A program made the position numbers and the translations under genes. Below, in pieces: positions 13,701-21,890 of a stretch of DNA of 64,000 bases (position 1 is its first letter; every line of letters starts with the position of its first letter). Source of the stretch: Trachythela sp. YZ-2020. Its lineage: Eukaryota; Cnidaria; Anthozoa; Malacalcyonacea; Clavulariidae. The stretch lies in the NCBI GenBank assembly GCA_016169945.1, contig JADLSH010000138.1, forward strand, positions 1,353,501 to 1,417,500. The letters run 5' to 3'. The notes below the pieces were generated by a model that was not told where the DNA came from, ran no database searches, and saw only the letters and a list, made by a program, of their open reading frames with translations.

Positions 13701-14814
13701 CCGTTTATTCTCAAAGTCCTGCACAGGCGAAGCTCACATATAGCTCGTTTTAAAACTTTGGAAACATTCTAATAGTGTCCTATGAGGCTAAGCACAATGT
13801 CTAAGCAGTTTATATACATATGCCTCACTTTGTTTCATTATTTAACCAAGGTTATCGCGTCTCGCCAGTACTATAGTGCCTGTTGATTTCAAATTAAAAC
13901 GTTATTGAAATACTAAATCGGAGATATAGTTTACATCATTCTGCTCATTCTTGTTCTTTAAAGGACATTCGTGTTAAAGAGTAAGCAGTATATATTTTGG
14001 TGCTCATATATGAATAGATTTTGGAAAATGAAAACGCTTCGAAAGCGTCGTCTAATGCAAGAACCTTTATTAACTATAAAATAAGCGCTATAAGCCAAGA
14101 CAATGTGAAATTTATGTTGTTTTATCTCACTGGGCGGCGGTATAGTTTGTGATCAGAAACTGGTGCCCAGGATCTATGGCCGGGTGACCAACAAAAATTG
14201 GAGATCCGCGAAACAACGAAGGGCAAACCTATAGTTGCCAGGGCAAAGGTGCCCCAGCAACTAACTATACTAAGGAGAGGTTATTTAATATAACCAAGTC
14301 ATTTGAAGTTGGTTATTTGATAAAACAAAATTAAATCGCGTAATTAAATTAGTTATATGATCCAGTAACCAACAAGCACTAAGTTGGTTATTTGATATAA
14401 CCAAATCAATGCACGGTTTTTTGAAATAACCAACTTTTCCATTACTTGGTAAATTTGAAATAACCAACTAAATTCTCGGTACAAAAAGTTGTTATTTGAA
14501 ATAACCAATTCAAGCTTTTTGGTTCTTTAATATACCTAAAATAATAAAAACACATTTGGCGCCCCACGCACATGTGCAATGGATGATACCTGTCTATTTG
14601 CCGCATTTATACGCAGGCAGACAATAAGACATCCGACGAACTATACTTTGCCCTTTGGTCATTCGCTTCTAGTATAAAAAGAGCGATTTTACTTACCGTA
14701 TAAAGTAGCCGACGATGATGTATAGATCATACCTTTATTTAACAGCGATATCAAAATAAATGCCAATATCACCAATACTATAGACGCAGTCAAACATCTA
14801 TATCTACAACGCAT
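1707..14814 (-). CDS. Type II membrane sulfotransferase, four exons
   Basis: The exons are 14814-14697, 7334-6886, 5266-5057 and 2039-1707. All junctions are GT-AG and phases agree (1, 0, 0), giving 369 codons plus TAA. Exon 1 encodes a short basic N-terminus and a hydrophobic anchor at about residues 9-26, expected of a Golgi type II protein. Exon 2 carries the 5'-phosphosulfate-binding loop GYPRSGHSLIG (about 100-110). Exon 3 carries the 3'-phosphate-binding motif IRNPFDNIAT (about 230-239). Exon 4 has the family's SEDVIANPELELRKICRFL segment and the C-terminus. The family moves sulfate from PAPS to carbohydrate or tyrosine acceptors; the acceptor here cannot be told. The start is the first ATG before the anchor; exon 1's frame is also open upstream to 14973. 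No frame break was seen. Intron 1 is 7.4 kb and intron 3 is 3 kb, the latter almost all minisatellite. Confidence 0.82.
2101..4985. repeat. 21-bp minisatellite, about 137 units
   Basis: The unit is close to ATTCAATGATTCAATCTTAGG, with recurring variants (CAATC or CTATC, GGATTC or GGATTG). The array fills intron 3 of the sulfotransferase gene. Because 21 is a multiple of three and the unit lacks stops in some frames, long false ORFs appear on both strands (repeating NDSILGF on plus, NPKIESL on minus). A higher-order structure is visible: a GGGATTAAATGACTCTATCC variant recurs near 3198, 3765 and 4059, spaced 567 bp (27 units) and 294 bp (14 units). Confidence 0.93.
5530..5600 (+). repeat. Degenerate TTAGGG-like tract
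   Basis: GGGTTAGGATTAAAGATTAG and similar words form about 70 bp of interrupted TTAGGG/TTAGGA-like repeats within intron 2 of the sulfotransferase gene. It is too short and degenerate to call a telomeric array. It could be an interstitial telomeric relic or a simple repeat. Confidence 0.45.
6097..6713. mobile_element. MITE with about 95-bp inverted ends
   Basis: The left end (GGGGGCCC, then TAAGTCCCGTATGT, ATCGCGC, CCATTGGCTA and CTCCTTAGCAACGCT) recurs inverted at 6600-6713 in the same order with few changes. The roughly 420-bp centre is non-coding. It sits in intron 2 of the sulfotransferase gene. I could not find a convincing target duplication, so the superfamily is open. Confidence 0.75.
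7815..8030 (-). mobile_element. tRNA-derived SINE (family 1), diverged copy
   Basis: Read on the minus strand this resembles a tRNA head with a worn A box, followed by GCGCTGCACCGGAATCGCAG and a B-box-like segment. The same layout, better kept, is at 59684-59960. The downstream part (GGGTAAATATCTAG on plus) also matches. It is a SINE relic rather than a functional tRNA, because the D-arm and B box are mutated. Confidence 0.65.
8265..8613. mobile_element. Foldback MITE (GTTTCTATA family), copy 1
   Basis: It consists of repeated GTGTTTCTATA(C/A)A(G/C)TTATAGAAACAC palindromes around an inner hairpin (GTTTGGGAGAAC and its complement), followed by a tail with TTTTGGCGGGAAAATTTCC and GACCAATCAGCACG. 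A second copy in the opposite orientation lies at 44985-45440, which defines it as a dispersed family. It is non-coding. Confidence 0.75.
9070..10115 (-). pseudogene. Decayed non-LTR (LINE) reverse transcriptase
   Basis: Minus-strand fragments line up in the order of a LINE ORF2. First comes a finger-region piece (RPVSLTSTLLKVAE near 10070, then QYGFIPQSCTT). The catalytic block A piece LLDYRKAFDLVDHNLIK follows near 9850 and ends in a TGA. Next are MPQGTKIGPWLF, the catalytic FADD in KFADDMTVSEV (near 9715), and the thumb and connection pieces (KAKVLGVTIKNDLKWNVHI, then IRSVLEYSCQVFHSSIPKYL). Several stops and frame changes separate them, so it is inactive. It looks like the CR1/L2/Jockey group. 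It lies in intron 1 of the sulfotransferase gene, same strand. Confidence 0.85.
10246..10640. mobile_element. Non-autonomous hAT element with exact 8-bp TSD
   Basis: The ends are CAGGGGCGT and ACGCCCCTG (a relaxed AAGTTACGCCCCTG at the right). The flanks are a perfect direct repeat GCAGCTGG at 10238-10245 and 10641-10648. An 8-bp duplication plus CAGGG-type ends is the hAT signature. The 395-bp body encodes nothing. Confidence 0.88.
10775..10890. repeat. GTCGAGG minisatellite
   Basis: Repeats of about 12-30 bp built from GAGGTCGAGGGTCGAA(A/T)G run for roughly 115 bp. The short ORFs over it on both strands are repeat artefacts. Confidence 0.8.
11261..11924. mobile_element. MITE with GGATCAATTG ends and exact 8-bp TSD
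   Basis: The inverted ends GGATCAATTGAAGTTAACGA (11261-11280) and its complement (11905-11924) are perfect. The direct repeat GGTAGGAT flanks at 11253-11260 and 11925-11932. Two inner palindromes (GTCGTATACTTCAAT paired with its complement) sit just inside each end. An 8-bp TSD fits hAT, P or Merlin; the GG start is more Merlin-like than hAT-like, but that is inference. No transposase is seen. Confidence 0.85.
11930..13040. other. Intronic stretch without recognised features
   Basis: This part of sulfotransferase intron 1 is AT-rich unique-looking sequence. The short frames at 12385-12648 (minus) and 12586-12909 (plus) overlap each other and resemble nothing I know. No tRNA, repeat array or transposon end was seen. 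Confidence 0.5.
13045..13128 (+). repeat. 12-bp tandem repeat AAAATAGTTATG
   Basis: About six copies of AAAATAGTTATG follow each other with slight degeneration at both ends. It lies in intron 1 of the sulfotransferase gene. Confidence 0.85.
13130..14275. other. Unassigned intronic sequence
   Basis: It contains a fragment reading GGGGGCATGCACCCTCAGGA near 13290, a word common at worn transposon ends, but no partner end was found. Otherwise it is AT-rich with only short overlapping frames. Confidence 0.4.
14279..14525. repeat. Palindromic GGTTATTTGAAATAACC cluster
   Basis: At least five imperfect copies of the near-palindrome TTGGTTATTT(G/A)ATATAACCAA occur with variable spacing. The cluster lies about 200 bp downstream of the sulfotransferase first exon (inside intron 1). 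It may be a degenerate foldback element. Confidence 0.6.
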
Positions 14815-15029
14815 TTCTGTAAGACAACTAAGTATTTTGATCTGACTGCGTACACTTTCAATTACAAGTATGCTTTTACCGGCAACAATCTTGGCTTTTG
14901 CCACAACACTGACAATAAAATAGCCATTGTATGCTATTACCAACAGACAAATCTGCGTCAAATCAATTAACATGCGAGACTGTCACAGGAAATGATTAGG
15001 TTTGTAATCCTAAACTCTAAAGGCTATAA

Positions 15030-15115
15030 TAGATTCCTGCACCGGAATCGCAGGGCCGCAGAAACCTTCTACATCAATTTCAATCGAGTGAGATGCAGAA
15101 AAAAAACATCTTAGA
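15030..15115 (-). mobile_element. SINE family 1 fragment
   Basis: It shares GCACCGGAATCGCAGGGCCG with the copies at 7.9 and 59.8 kb, then runs into GAGTGAGATGCAGAAAAAAA. That tail also occurs at about 411-430. It is a short truncated copy just upstream of the sulfotransferase first exon. Confidence 0.55.
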
Positions 15116-15295
15116 AGCTATAATAGTTAGGTAAAAATCGTGGATACGGACTAACGGACGAATGGCGCACGGACTGCTCGTGTGTCAGAAACCGACGTCA
15201 TTTATTTCAAAATCGCATTCGCGTTGTATCCTTGGCATAGAACACAGATATGGTTTGAAAAACGCTAAACGTGTCAAAAGTCATATCTGCCTTAG

Positions 15296-15952
15296 CAGTG
15301 CTTCCACTATTTAGTTTTGAAATTCCTTACTTTCGTGTCAAAATCTCCTTAGATTTCCTTGACCATGGAGTAAAATTTCCTTGAAATTTCCTTGAGAAGA
15401 CTTTTAGTTATTTTACTGCTTACATCCCTACCAAAGCCCTACTAACTTATCTTTAGTCGACTGTTTAGTGTTATAGTGCTAATGTCAAAGGCATTGAAAG
15501 AGTGAAATATCGCTGTAATGAATTTTGACATTTGTCAATTCAATTTGTGACAATGTGACTGTAAGGTTGGTTCATCTTGATTGGAAAGGTCGGATTCGAT
15601 CATTCGAAGCCGTCTGACTCTGATGTCTGACCTTCAACAGCAAGAGATCGCTTCATGACTTATTCATATTGCTAGACCATGCGACATGTTTGATTTCAGA
15701 TATTTTGGCATTTTGCTAAGGTACCCAAGGAAACAATATAATACTTCATGTAATAATGTTCTTAAATTGTCTATAGATAAAAAATTGCTGCCAAATAATG
15801 CCAAAAAATATATTTTTACTGTTTACAACTCTGTTTACAGACTTTTGCCAATATTTCCTTGAATTTCCTTAAATTTTTTCCATCCTTGAAAATTCCTTTT
15901 TGGGGTCAAAATTTCCTTGAAAAAGGAAATTTTCTTGAAAGTGGAAACCCTG
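15296..15952. mobile_element. hAT MITE with exact TSD TGCCTTAG
   Basis: The ends CAGTGCTTCCACT and AGTGGAAACCCTG are inverted repeats. TGCCTTAG flanks on both sides (15288-15295 and 15953-15960). The subterminal parts are filled with ATTTCCTTGAA words on both sides. It is 657 bp and non-coding. Confidence 0.87.
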
Positions 15953-16605
15953 TGCCTTAGATTATTTGGCACAAAACGCGGGTATGGTTAAAAAGTAGGT
16001 ACGGTATCGCGTGCATGCGTTTACTGGGACAGAGTCATAGAAAGATGCTGAATGCGGATAAAAAGCATAAAATCAAACCATTGAATCAAGATTAGACTAT
16101 TTCAAATATTACACAACTACATATGTTTCTGAATACTTTAATCAATACTTCCGTATCAGTTTTCAGATAGACACCGTAGTGAACAGCAATAGTAGCAATG
16201 ACCACTGCATGTCTGCCAGGCAAGCTAGCCAGGACCAATCATCCTCTATTTATTATGGTAAGCAGACAACTAAATCTCGCAGTTTGACTTAATTTTGCCT
16301 TTTTATTGATATACAGACTGTGACAAGAGAAAGGACACTAAAGCCTGTATTGTAAAAGCTCACTCACACTCACACTTGAGTTCGGCTCAAGTGAGATGCA
16401 CTCAAGTAGGACTGAAGCCGGTGTGAGTGAGAGTGGAGTATGAGTGTCCACTCAGTGAGGGAGCGCTCATCCGTCAAAATATCTGGTAGATTTGTATTCA
16501 AAGAGCTCACTCGAGTGTGACTTGATGGAGTTGTGCTTTACGTTGAGAATTAATGACGGTTTAAAGTAACCCTGTTGCAGAATCATCAATTGCATTCGTA
16601 CGTCG

Positions 16606-16743
16606 TTGCTGCACAAGATGTCTGAAAGCAGACAATATTTTTCGCAATTGGAAAACTCGCTTTTAACGGAATTAGTGCGAAAGCACAAAGATCTTATAGA
16701 AGATAAAAAGAACGATTACAGAACGATAATTCTGGCGTCGACG
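16606..16743 (+). pseudogene. Myb/SANT-like Harbinger partner, N-terminal fragment
   Basis: From ATG at 16606 the frame reads SESRQYFSQLENSLLTELV then RKHKDLIEDKKNDYRTI. This is the first helix and acidic-basic pattern of the Myb/SANT-like domain in the second protein of Harbinger elements, which helps the transposase bind DNA and enter the nucleus. Similarity stops at about 16740, where sequence antisense to the transposase begins. The fragment therefore ends at the internal deletion joint. Confidence 0.6.
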
Positions 16744-17372
16744 CTACCTGACCAACGAGCAACAATGTTTAACATTTCTAAATTTGGATCCTTTTCGATT
16801 TCGAAAGAGTTCAGCATTCTCACCTGGTATTTTTATATGTGTACAGTCAATTGCAGCCACAACACTAGGAACTGCACAGATTCTCCAGAAATCAAGTTTG
16901 AGTTGATCCAGCATATCACCTGCAGGAAAAGTAATGTAATTATTCTTTAAGCGTGCGATTGCCACGGTTACACGTTTTATAATCCGACTGGCTGATGGCT
17001 GCGAAATTTCACACAAGTCCCCGCATGCTAGTCCCCGCATGCTAGTCCCCGCATGCTAGTCCCCGCATGCTAGTCCCCGCATGCTAGTCCCCGCATGCTA
17101 GTCCCCGCATGCTAGTCCCCGCATGCTAGCTGGAATGTACCGTGGCATAAAACCGGAGCGTCAACAAAAGTTGTATATCGAATCAGAAGGAATGAGTTTC
17201 CTCGGTCGTTGTGTGCAGAGATGTCTGGTCTGATTATTTCCAGTAACTCACGAAATCCAGCCTTAGTTAACCGGTATCTGCTCCGGAATTGCTCCTCGTC
17301 ATACTTCCCATAATCAAATATATATGGTTTCCGTTTATTTCGGTTGTTTGGTGCAATATTATATCCACACAT
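16744..17372 (-). pseudogene. Harbinger (HARBI1-like) transposase, broken N-terminal half
   Basis: The minus frame starts near 17372 and carries FDYGKYDEEQFRSRYRLTKA, the N-terminal region of HARBI1-type transposases. The C-terminal part resumes at 17040 with CEISQPSASRIIKRVTVAIA (helix-turn-helix-like) and VVAAIDCTHIKIPGENAELF, holding the first catalytic Asp of the DDE_Tnp_4 fold. Between them eight copies of a 14-bp unit replace what should be one, which shifts the frame. The later catalytic residues are deleted. It is non-functional. Confidence 0.85.
17017..17128. repeat. 14-bp tandem repeat inside the transposase
   Basis: Eight exact copies of GTCCCCGCATGCTA. On the minus strand one copy fits the reading QLACGDLCEIS. 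Seven extra copies add 98 bases, which is not a multiple of three, so the expansion itself inactivates the transposase frame. Confidence 0.95.
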
Positions 17373-17429
17373 TCTAACCTATTTAGCCACCTATCCGCCA
17401 TGTTGGTCTCACTAAGTACAAATTACATC

Positions 17430-18058
17430 GGTCTAACATCGTCTTGCTATTGAAAACGTACAACGGAGAGCCTCAAGATTCATCCTGAATTATCCAAAAG
17501 ACATGAAGTATCCAGAGAGACTCGTAGAAATATCCCTTCTTCCAATAGAATTTAGGAGAGAAATATCAGATCTATTGCTGATTTATAAGTCAAGAAGTGG
17601 TGTCATAGATTCTGATATAGACAATTTTCTAAATACTTTTGCATCACCTTATCGGACTCCCAATAATACTCCTACCATTGATCCCAATAAATATAATCTT
17701 ATTATTGAACATAATTAAACAGGATTATTTTCGTAAGTCCTACTTTATCAGAGCTGCTCAATTATGGAACGGTCTGTCTTTTGACATAAAAGCTAGTTCT
17801 TCATTTTCTTTATTTAAATCAAAATTAATTCAAATGTATCAATCTAAATTATTTACATATAGTCTTCCAGGTGGTGCTTGATAATAATATCTTTAGTAAT
17901 TGTATTTTTATTGTACCTCGTTCTTGTAAGGGGGTCGGGTGGCAATTGGGACGTTAGTCCTGTACCCAATCCCTGTCACATATTGTCTTTTTGTATATAA
18001 ATTTTGTAGTTATGTATGTAATTGTGTAGTGGCAAATCTAATAAATTCAAAATTTAAA
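17430..18058 (+). mobile_element. LINE 3' end (5'-truncated)
   Basis: Two adjoining plus frames read ENVQRRASRFILNYPKDM, LVEISLLPIEFRREISDLLL and then YFIRAAQLWNGLSFDIKASS. This is the usual C-terminal tail of CR1/L2-type LINE ORF2. A single frame change separates them near 17715. About 170 bp of 3' UTR follows, ending in AATAAATTCAAAATTT. It is inserted in the Harbinger element. Confidence 0.8.
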
Positions 18059-18887
18059 TGAGTGCAGCTCAAGGGACGTATATCTCTCACTCACACTTCA
18101 CTCCAAATCTGAGCTTCCGTTGAGTGTGAGTGGTGTCTTTGAATAGTTGGAGAGTGAGTGCAGTACACTGTACGTCAGTACCATGCTATGTGAGTGGAGA
18201 CTCATTGAGTGGTGAGTTGCACTCCATAGAGATTGAGTGTCCACTCTTTGAGTGTGAGTGCGCTTTTAGAATCGTAAGACAAAAAACTATTGTCAAAAGT
18301 GCGAGAAATTGTTGTGTCCTCAATGTTTTGAGATATACCACACGCGAAGTGTATGCTAGAGAACTTAAATGGCGTCCCCCATTGATTGTTTGAGCTGCTA
18401 AGACAATATATTTTAACTTTCCAAATATTCTTATCAATATTTTTAATCCCTGTACATACCCTATATAAAATTGTTCATAATTTCTATTCGAATGTAGCAA
18501 GTACGCTAAATTACTTATCGACACTAAAGATGACATAACGTCCTAAATTTTTCTCCTATAATCATGATCTTGCTACCAAAATGATGCGGCTGAGCTATTC
18601 CTTAGGAGTAGCTATGCTGCCTTAAAATGGATTTCAATTTTTACTTGTAGTCGCATAAAAAAATTTACTAAAAATTCAATGCCCCCCTAGTGTATTGGTG
18701 ACCTGTTCTGTCATATTCATTTTCTCTAGGTTCTGAGGATTCTAAAAATATATAGCTTTATATAGTTAGCATGATACCAAACGACATATTTGACAAAATC
18801 ATTTAAACCCGGCTCGAATTTAGAATTTAGCCAAAAAAGCCGTAGGACTACAAGAGTTAAGGATGTAAGTTAGTAACAGTGGAACCT

Positions 18888-18925
18888 CTACTAACGAAGA
18901 ATGGACACCTCCATACGATGTACAG
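18888..18925 (+). mobile_element. pogo/Tigger-type terminal repeat
   Basis: CAGTGGAACCTCTACTAACG followed by GGACACCTCCATA has the form of a Tigger/pogo end. No matching right end was found, so it may or may not belong to the transposase remnant at 19.3-20.3 kb. Confidence 0.4.
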
Positions 18926-19326
18926 TAAGCTCAGGTCCCGATTGTTTCACTGAAAATCCTTATTATGGAAACCTCTAAACAATATCCAGCTTCATTTGGG
19001 AATTCAAGAATAATATATTTGATTAGGCCTATATCAAACAAATTCCTTTTAAATGGGATTAATGGCGTTTATTAATATTTTTTCATTGTCTATTGTCATT
19101 GTCTATTGGGTGCGGCGTCTATTTGAGGGCGGCGTTTATTCAATGGCGGCGTTTATTGTAAATTTTGTAACATCAACTGTGAATTTATTGTTTAATTCAA
19201 ATTCATAACCAATTTTAACACTTATCCCTAAAAAAATAAAGTTTACATGTCTTTAAATATATATAATTATATAGAAATTGAACCGTTCACTGTCTTAGGA
19301 AATGGCTAAGTTTCTGGTGACTAGAG

Positions 19327-20290
19327 CACTCTTGTCACTTTTCTCATTCTATATCAATGTCACTGTCTCCTTCGTGGCCCGAGTCTAACAGCTGAATAAT
19401 GGGGTAGAGTAAAGCCCCGCATAAAAGAACCAGTGGGTTAAGAACCACCACCCTGAAATTTGGACAATTAAGCACTCAAAATATAAGAACCACTTCAGGC
19501 TGACAAATGAAACTGGTTCTTAAAAAACTTTTAGCTGAATTAGTAAGCAGGTACTAGGAAGAAAACAAAATACTGTAATCTTGCTAGCAGGAATTATGTC
19601 TTTCAACGACATCATGCATGCATTTATTTTATCAAAACAGCAATCAATTCAGAACATAATTCAACTTGCATAACTATATTCAAAAAACATGATGGCCCTT
19701 TGTTCACAATAAGAGGTTTAAAACTCTAAACAAGGAACAATTGTTTTTGACTGGAAATAAGAACCAGTTAAGAACCACTTCAGCCTGATTTCTTCCTAAG
19801 TACCCGTTATATATGAACCACTTCAGCCTGAAGTCAAAATTCACTGGTTCTTTTATGCGGGGCTTTACTCTACGACTCTTCGACATCGGAGGACGTATAT
19901 TCTTCAGTGTTGAAAGGATTCGTTTCTGGCTCGTCGAGAATATCCAGTTTTGTGATTTCAGGACTGCTTGTCCAGTGCTAAACGGCTGTCCATCCTTGAA
20001 ACAATGAATCGCATCATCCTTTGAGCCGTCTACTGGAAGATTCAATGCAAAACTATTAACGACATCTTAACGACATCTGTGGACAATTCATCCTAGGAAT
20101 CCAGAATCCACTGCAAAATGGTTCTTCTTGGTGGCGCTTTCAAATTCCCAGCTGCCGTTTCTTCGTGAATGCCTACTGTCGCCAGCCATTCATCGTACTT
20201 TTCCGTGCACAATGACTTGAACGGTTTGTTCCAACTTACGTCGGGCGCCTGTATGTATTTGGTGCAACCTCCCGGGACAATCACGTGATC
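19327..20290 (-). pseudogene. pogo-type DDE transposase, C-terminal part split by a MITE
   Basis: On minus, VPGGCTKYIQAPDVSWNKPF, KYDEWLATVGIHEET and APPRRTILQWILDS (20284-20093) match the last third of pogo/Tigger/jerky DDE_1 transposases. After a short decayed stretch, SKDDAIHCFKDGQPF follows. A second frame then reads LDILDEPETNPFNTEEYTSS toward 19873. There the MITE interrupts it, and the acidic tail resumes beyond it as LLDSGHEGDSDIDIE and a stop near 19345. The catalytic core is missing or lost upstream. Confidence 0.75.
19407..19870. mobile_element. TA-flanked MITE inside the pogo transposase
   Basis: The ends GAGTAAAGCCCCGCATAAAA (left) and its complement (right) extend to about 30 bp with CCAGTG. 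TA lies at 19405-19406 and 19871-19872. TA duplication and these ends point to Tc1/mariner/pogo-type mobilisation. It is 464 bp and non-coding. Confidence 0.85.
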
Positions 20291-20849
20291 GATTTTCTTA
20301 GACTTCAGAGAGTCGGAAAGTCATTGGAAAAAGAAAGAGAGAAATTGGACTAGTTGTACCGGCAAAATTCTCGGCTTTCACTTCGGAACTGCGCATAGCA
20401 GAAATTTTGGAGAGAGAACTGAGTAGCAGAGCAATGAAATATAGCCACTTTGAATTAAATAACATTCTAGATTTAATGGTGTCATATTTTTTAAAGAAAA
20501 GTACTCAAGCTCCAAAATTATGAATGCTTCAAATAAACGGCGTTTATGCAAGGGAGGCGTTTATTCAAGGAAATACGGTATGCATGTACCGTATATATAT
20601 ACCTAAACCTCGAATCTATATGTAATTCTATTATTAAAATATTGTTAATAACTAACGCGATTTATAACACGTCTTTTTATGAACACGCCATGTCCAATAA
20701 TATAATACTTATGCAGTCTTGCCTTTTTCAAGAGAAATACCAATAAAAAGTTCAGGTTTGCGCGCTTTGGCGTTTGAGACATTCAAATGATTCAATACGT
20801 TGTAAACACTTTCTAAACCCGGGTAAACACGCTGTGATTTTAGAAATAA

Positions 20850-21112
20850 CATTATCAATTTAATGATCCAACTTCAATTAAACATAAAGGTATTAATAAA
20901 TATATTACACTTAAAAGCCAGAAATCAAATAGGGAAGTAGGGCAGTCCAGTTTGACTCTAGCAAACATCGCATGTCTTCTTTGGCTACTTCCCCTGTAGT
21001 AACAGCACAGTATTAACACATGATTCGGCGGTTGACTGTTGTAGTGTTGTGTAAAACTACCTGAAAAATACAATAAGAACTTCGACGTTTCAAGCGAAGG
21101 TCCTTCGTCTGG
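20850..21112 (-). mobile_element. Penelope-like terminal region, minus copy
   Basis: Reading minus, CTTCCAGACGAAGGACCTTC leads into GCTTGAAACGTCGAAG, then TTCTTATTGTATTTTTCAGG. The same block occurs on plus at 26057 and 27947. It belongs to the long terminal-type repeat of a Penelope-like element and includes the hammerhead-like core. Confidence 0.7.
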
Positions 21113-21649
21113 AAGTTAGTAGAATGGGTCGTGGAAAAACATGCGCTTCTATACGTGAATACAAAAGCGATCACGCGATAAAAAAACAAACCAATCAGAT
21201 GGATTTAATCAAAACAAACTATAAACAAAATATGGAAATCAGATCACAAAATATATTAGGGACCTTAAGATCTACGACGACGCGGCAGTCGACAACGCCA
21301 TAAAAATATGTGAATATAAAGAGACCGTGATTGAACAACGTTCTTGTTTTAGCTCACAGCCTTTTATTCATGACTTTTAAAACGTTTCAACTGCAGTTAT
21401 CGACTACAATGCAGGCTGTAAAAACAAACATGAAATGCAGCTATTCATCCTTCTGACTTGCCGTCGTCCTGAGGACGTAAAAATGCTCTAGTTAGCGTCG
21501 TGAACAAGACAGAGACGACGTCGACAATTTTCTTGGGTCTGCAAGTTTTTCCATTGCTTTATTACAAGCGAAAAACTTCATTGTTAGAAGGGCCGCGTCG
21601 TCGACGTTGGCGTTGTAGATCTTAAGCTCCCTATTAGCATATAAGGAGC

Positions 21650-21890
21650 AGCGAACAAAGTAAGAAAGACAGAAATTAAGGAACTATATATGAGAGCGAG
21701 GCGGTGAGATGCAGAGTATCTGCTGATGGCAGGCATAAACAGATAGGAGTTCAATGTAAGAGAGGCGCTCATTAATGCCGAGAGCATGAATGGTGCCAAG
21801 TTGGGAAATGAGACGCATTTCTTGCCTTTTGCGGCTATCATTACTACTAGTCTAGGACCTGTAAAGGAGTTTGTATGCATTACATTTAGG
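21650..21890 (-). pseudogene. Penelope-like GIY-YIG endonuclease tail fragment
   Basis: Minus-strand frame reads CPKCNAYKLLYRS, a stop, then RKRQEMRLISQLGTIHALGI and NERLSYIELL. The pattern E-x2-LI-x2-LGT-x2-P/A-x-GIN is how many GIY-YIG domains of Penelope-like elements end. It lies upstream of the minus terminal repeat at 20850-21112 in the right order, so both are probably one copy. Its 5' part was replaced by the giant inverted repeat. Confidence 0.5.

Larger units (their letters stand above)
16353..18268. mobile_element. PIF/Harbinger element, internally deleted, with LINE insert
   Basis: The ends AAAAGCTCACTCACACTCA (left) and, inverted, AAAAGCGCACTCACACTCA (right) match, and GAGTGTGAG words fill both subterminal regions. 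Inside are the N-terminal part of a Harbinger transposase on minus and the start of its Myb-like partner on plus, facing each other. The middle of both genes is missing. A LINE 3' end lies near the right side. The exact TSD (expected 3 bp, TWA) could not be fixed. Confidence 0.75.

Noticed and set aside
17017..17128. CRISPR-like array
   Set aside because: The 14-bp units are contiguous without spacers and lie inside a transposase frame.
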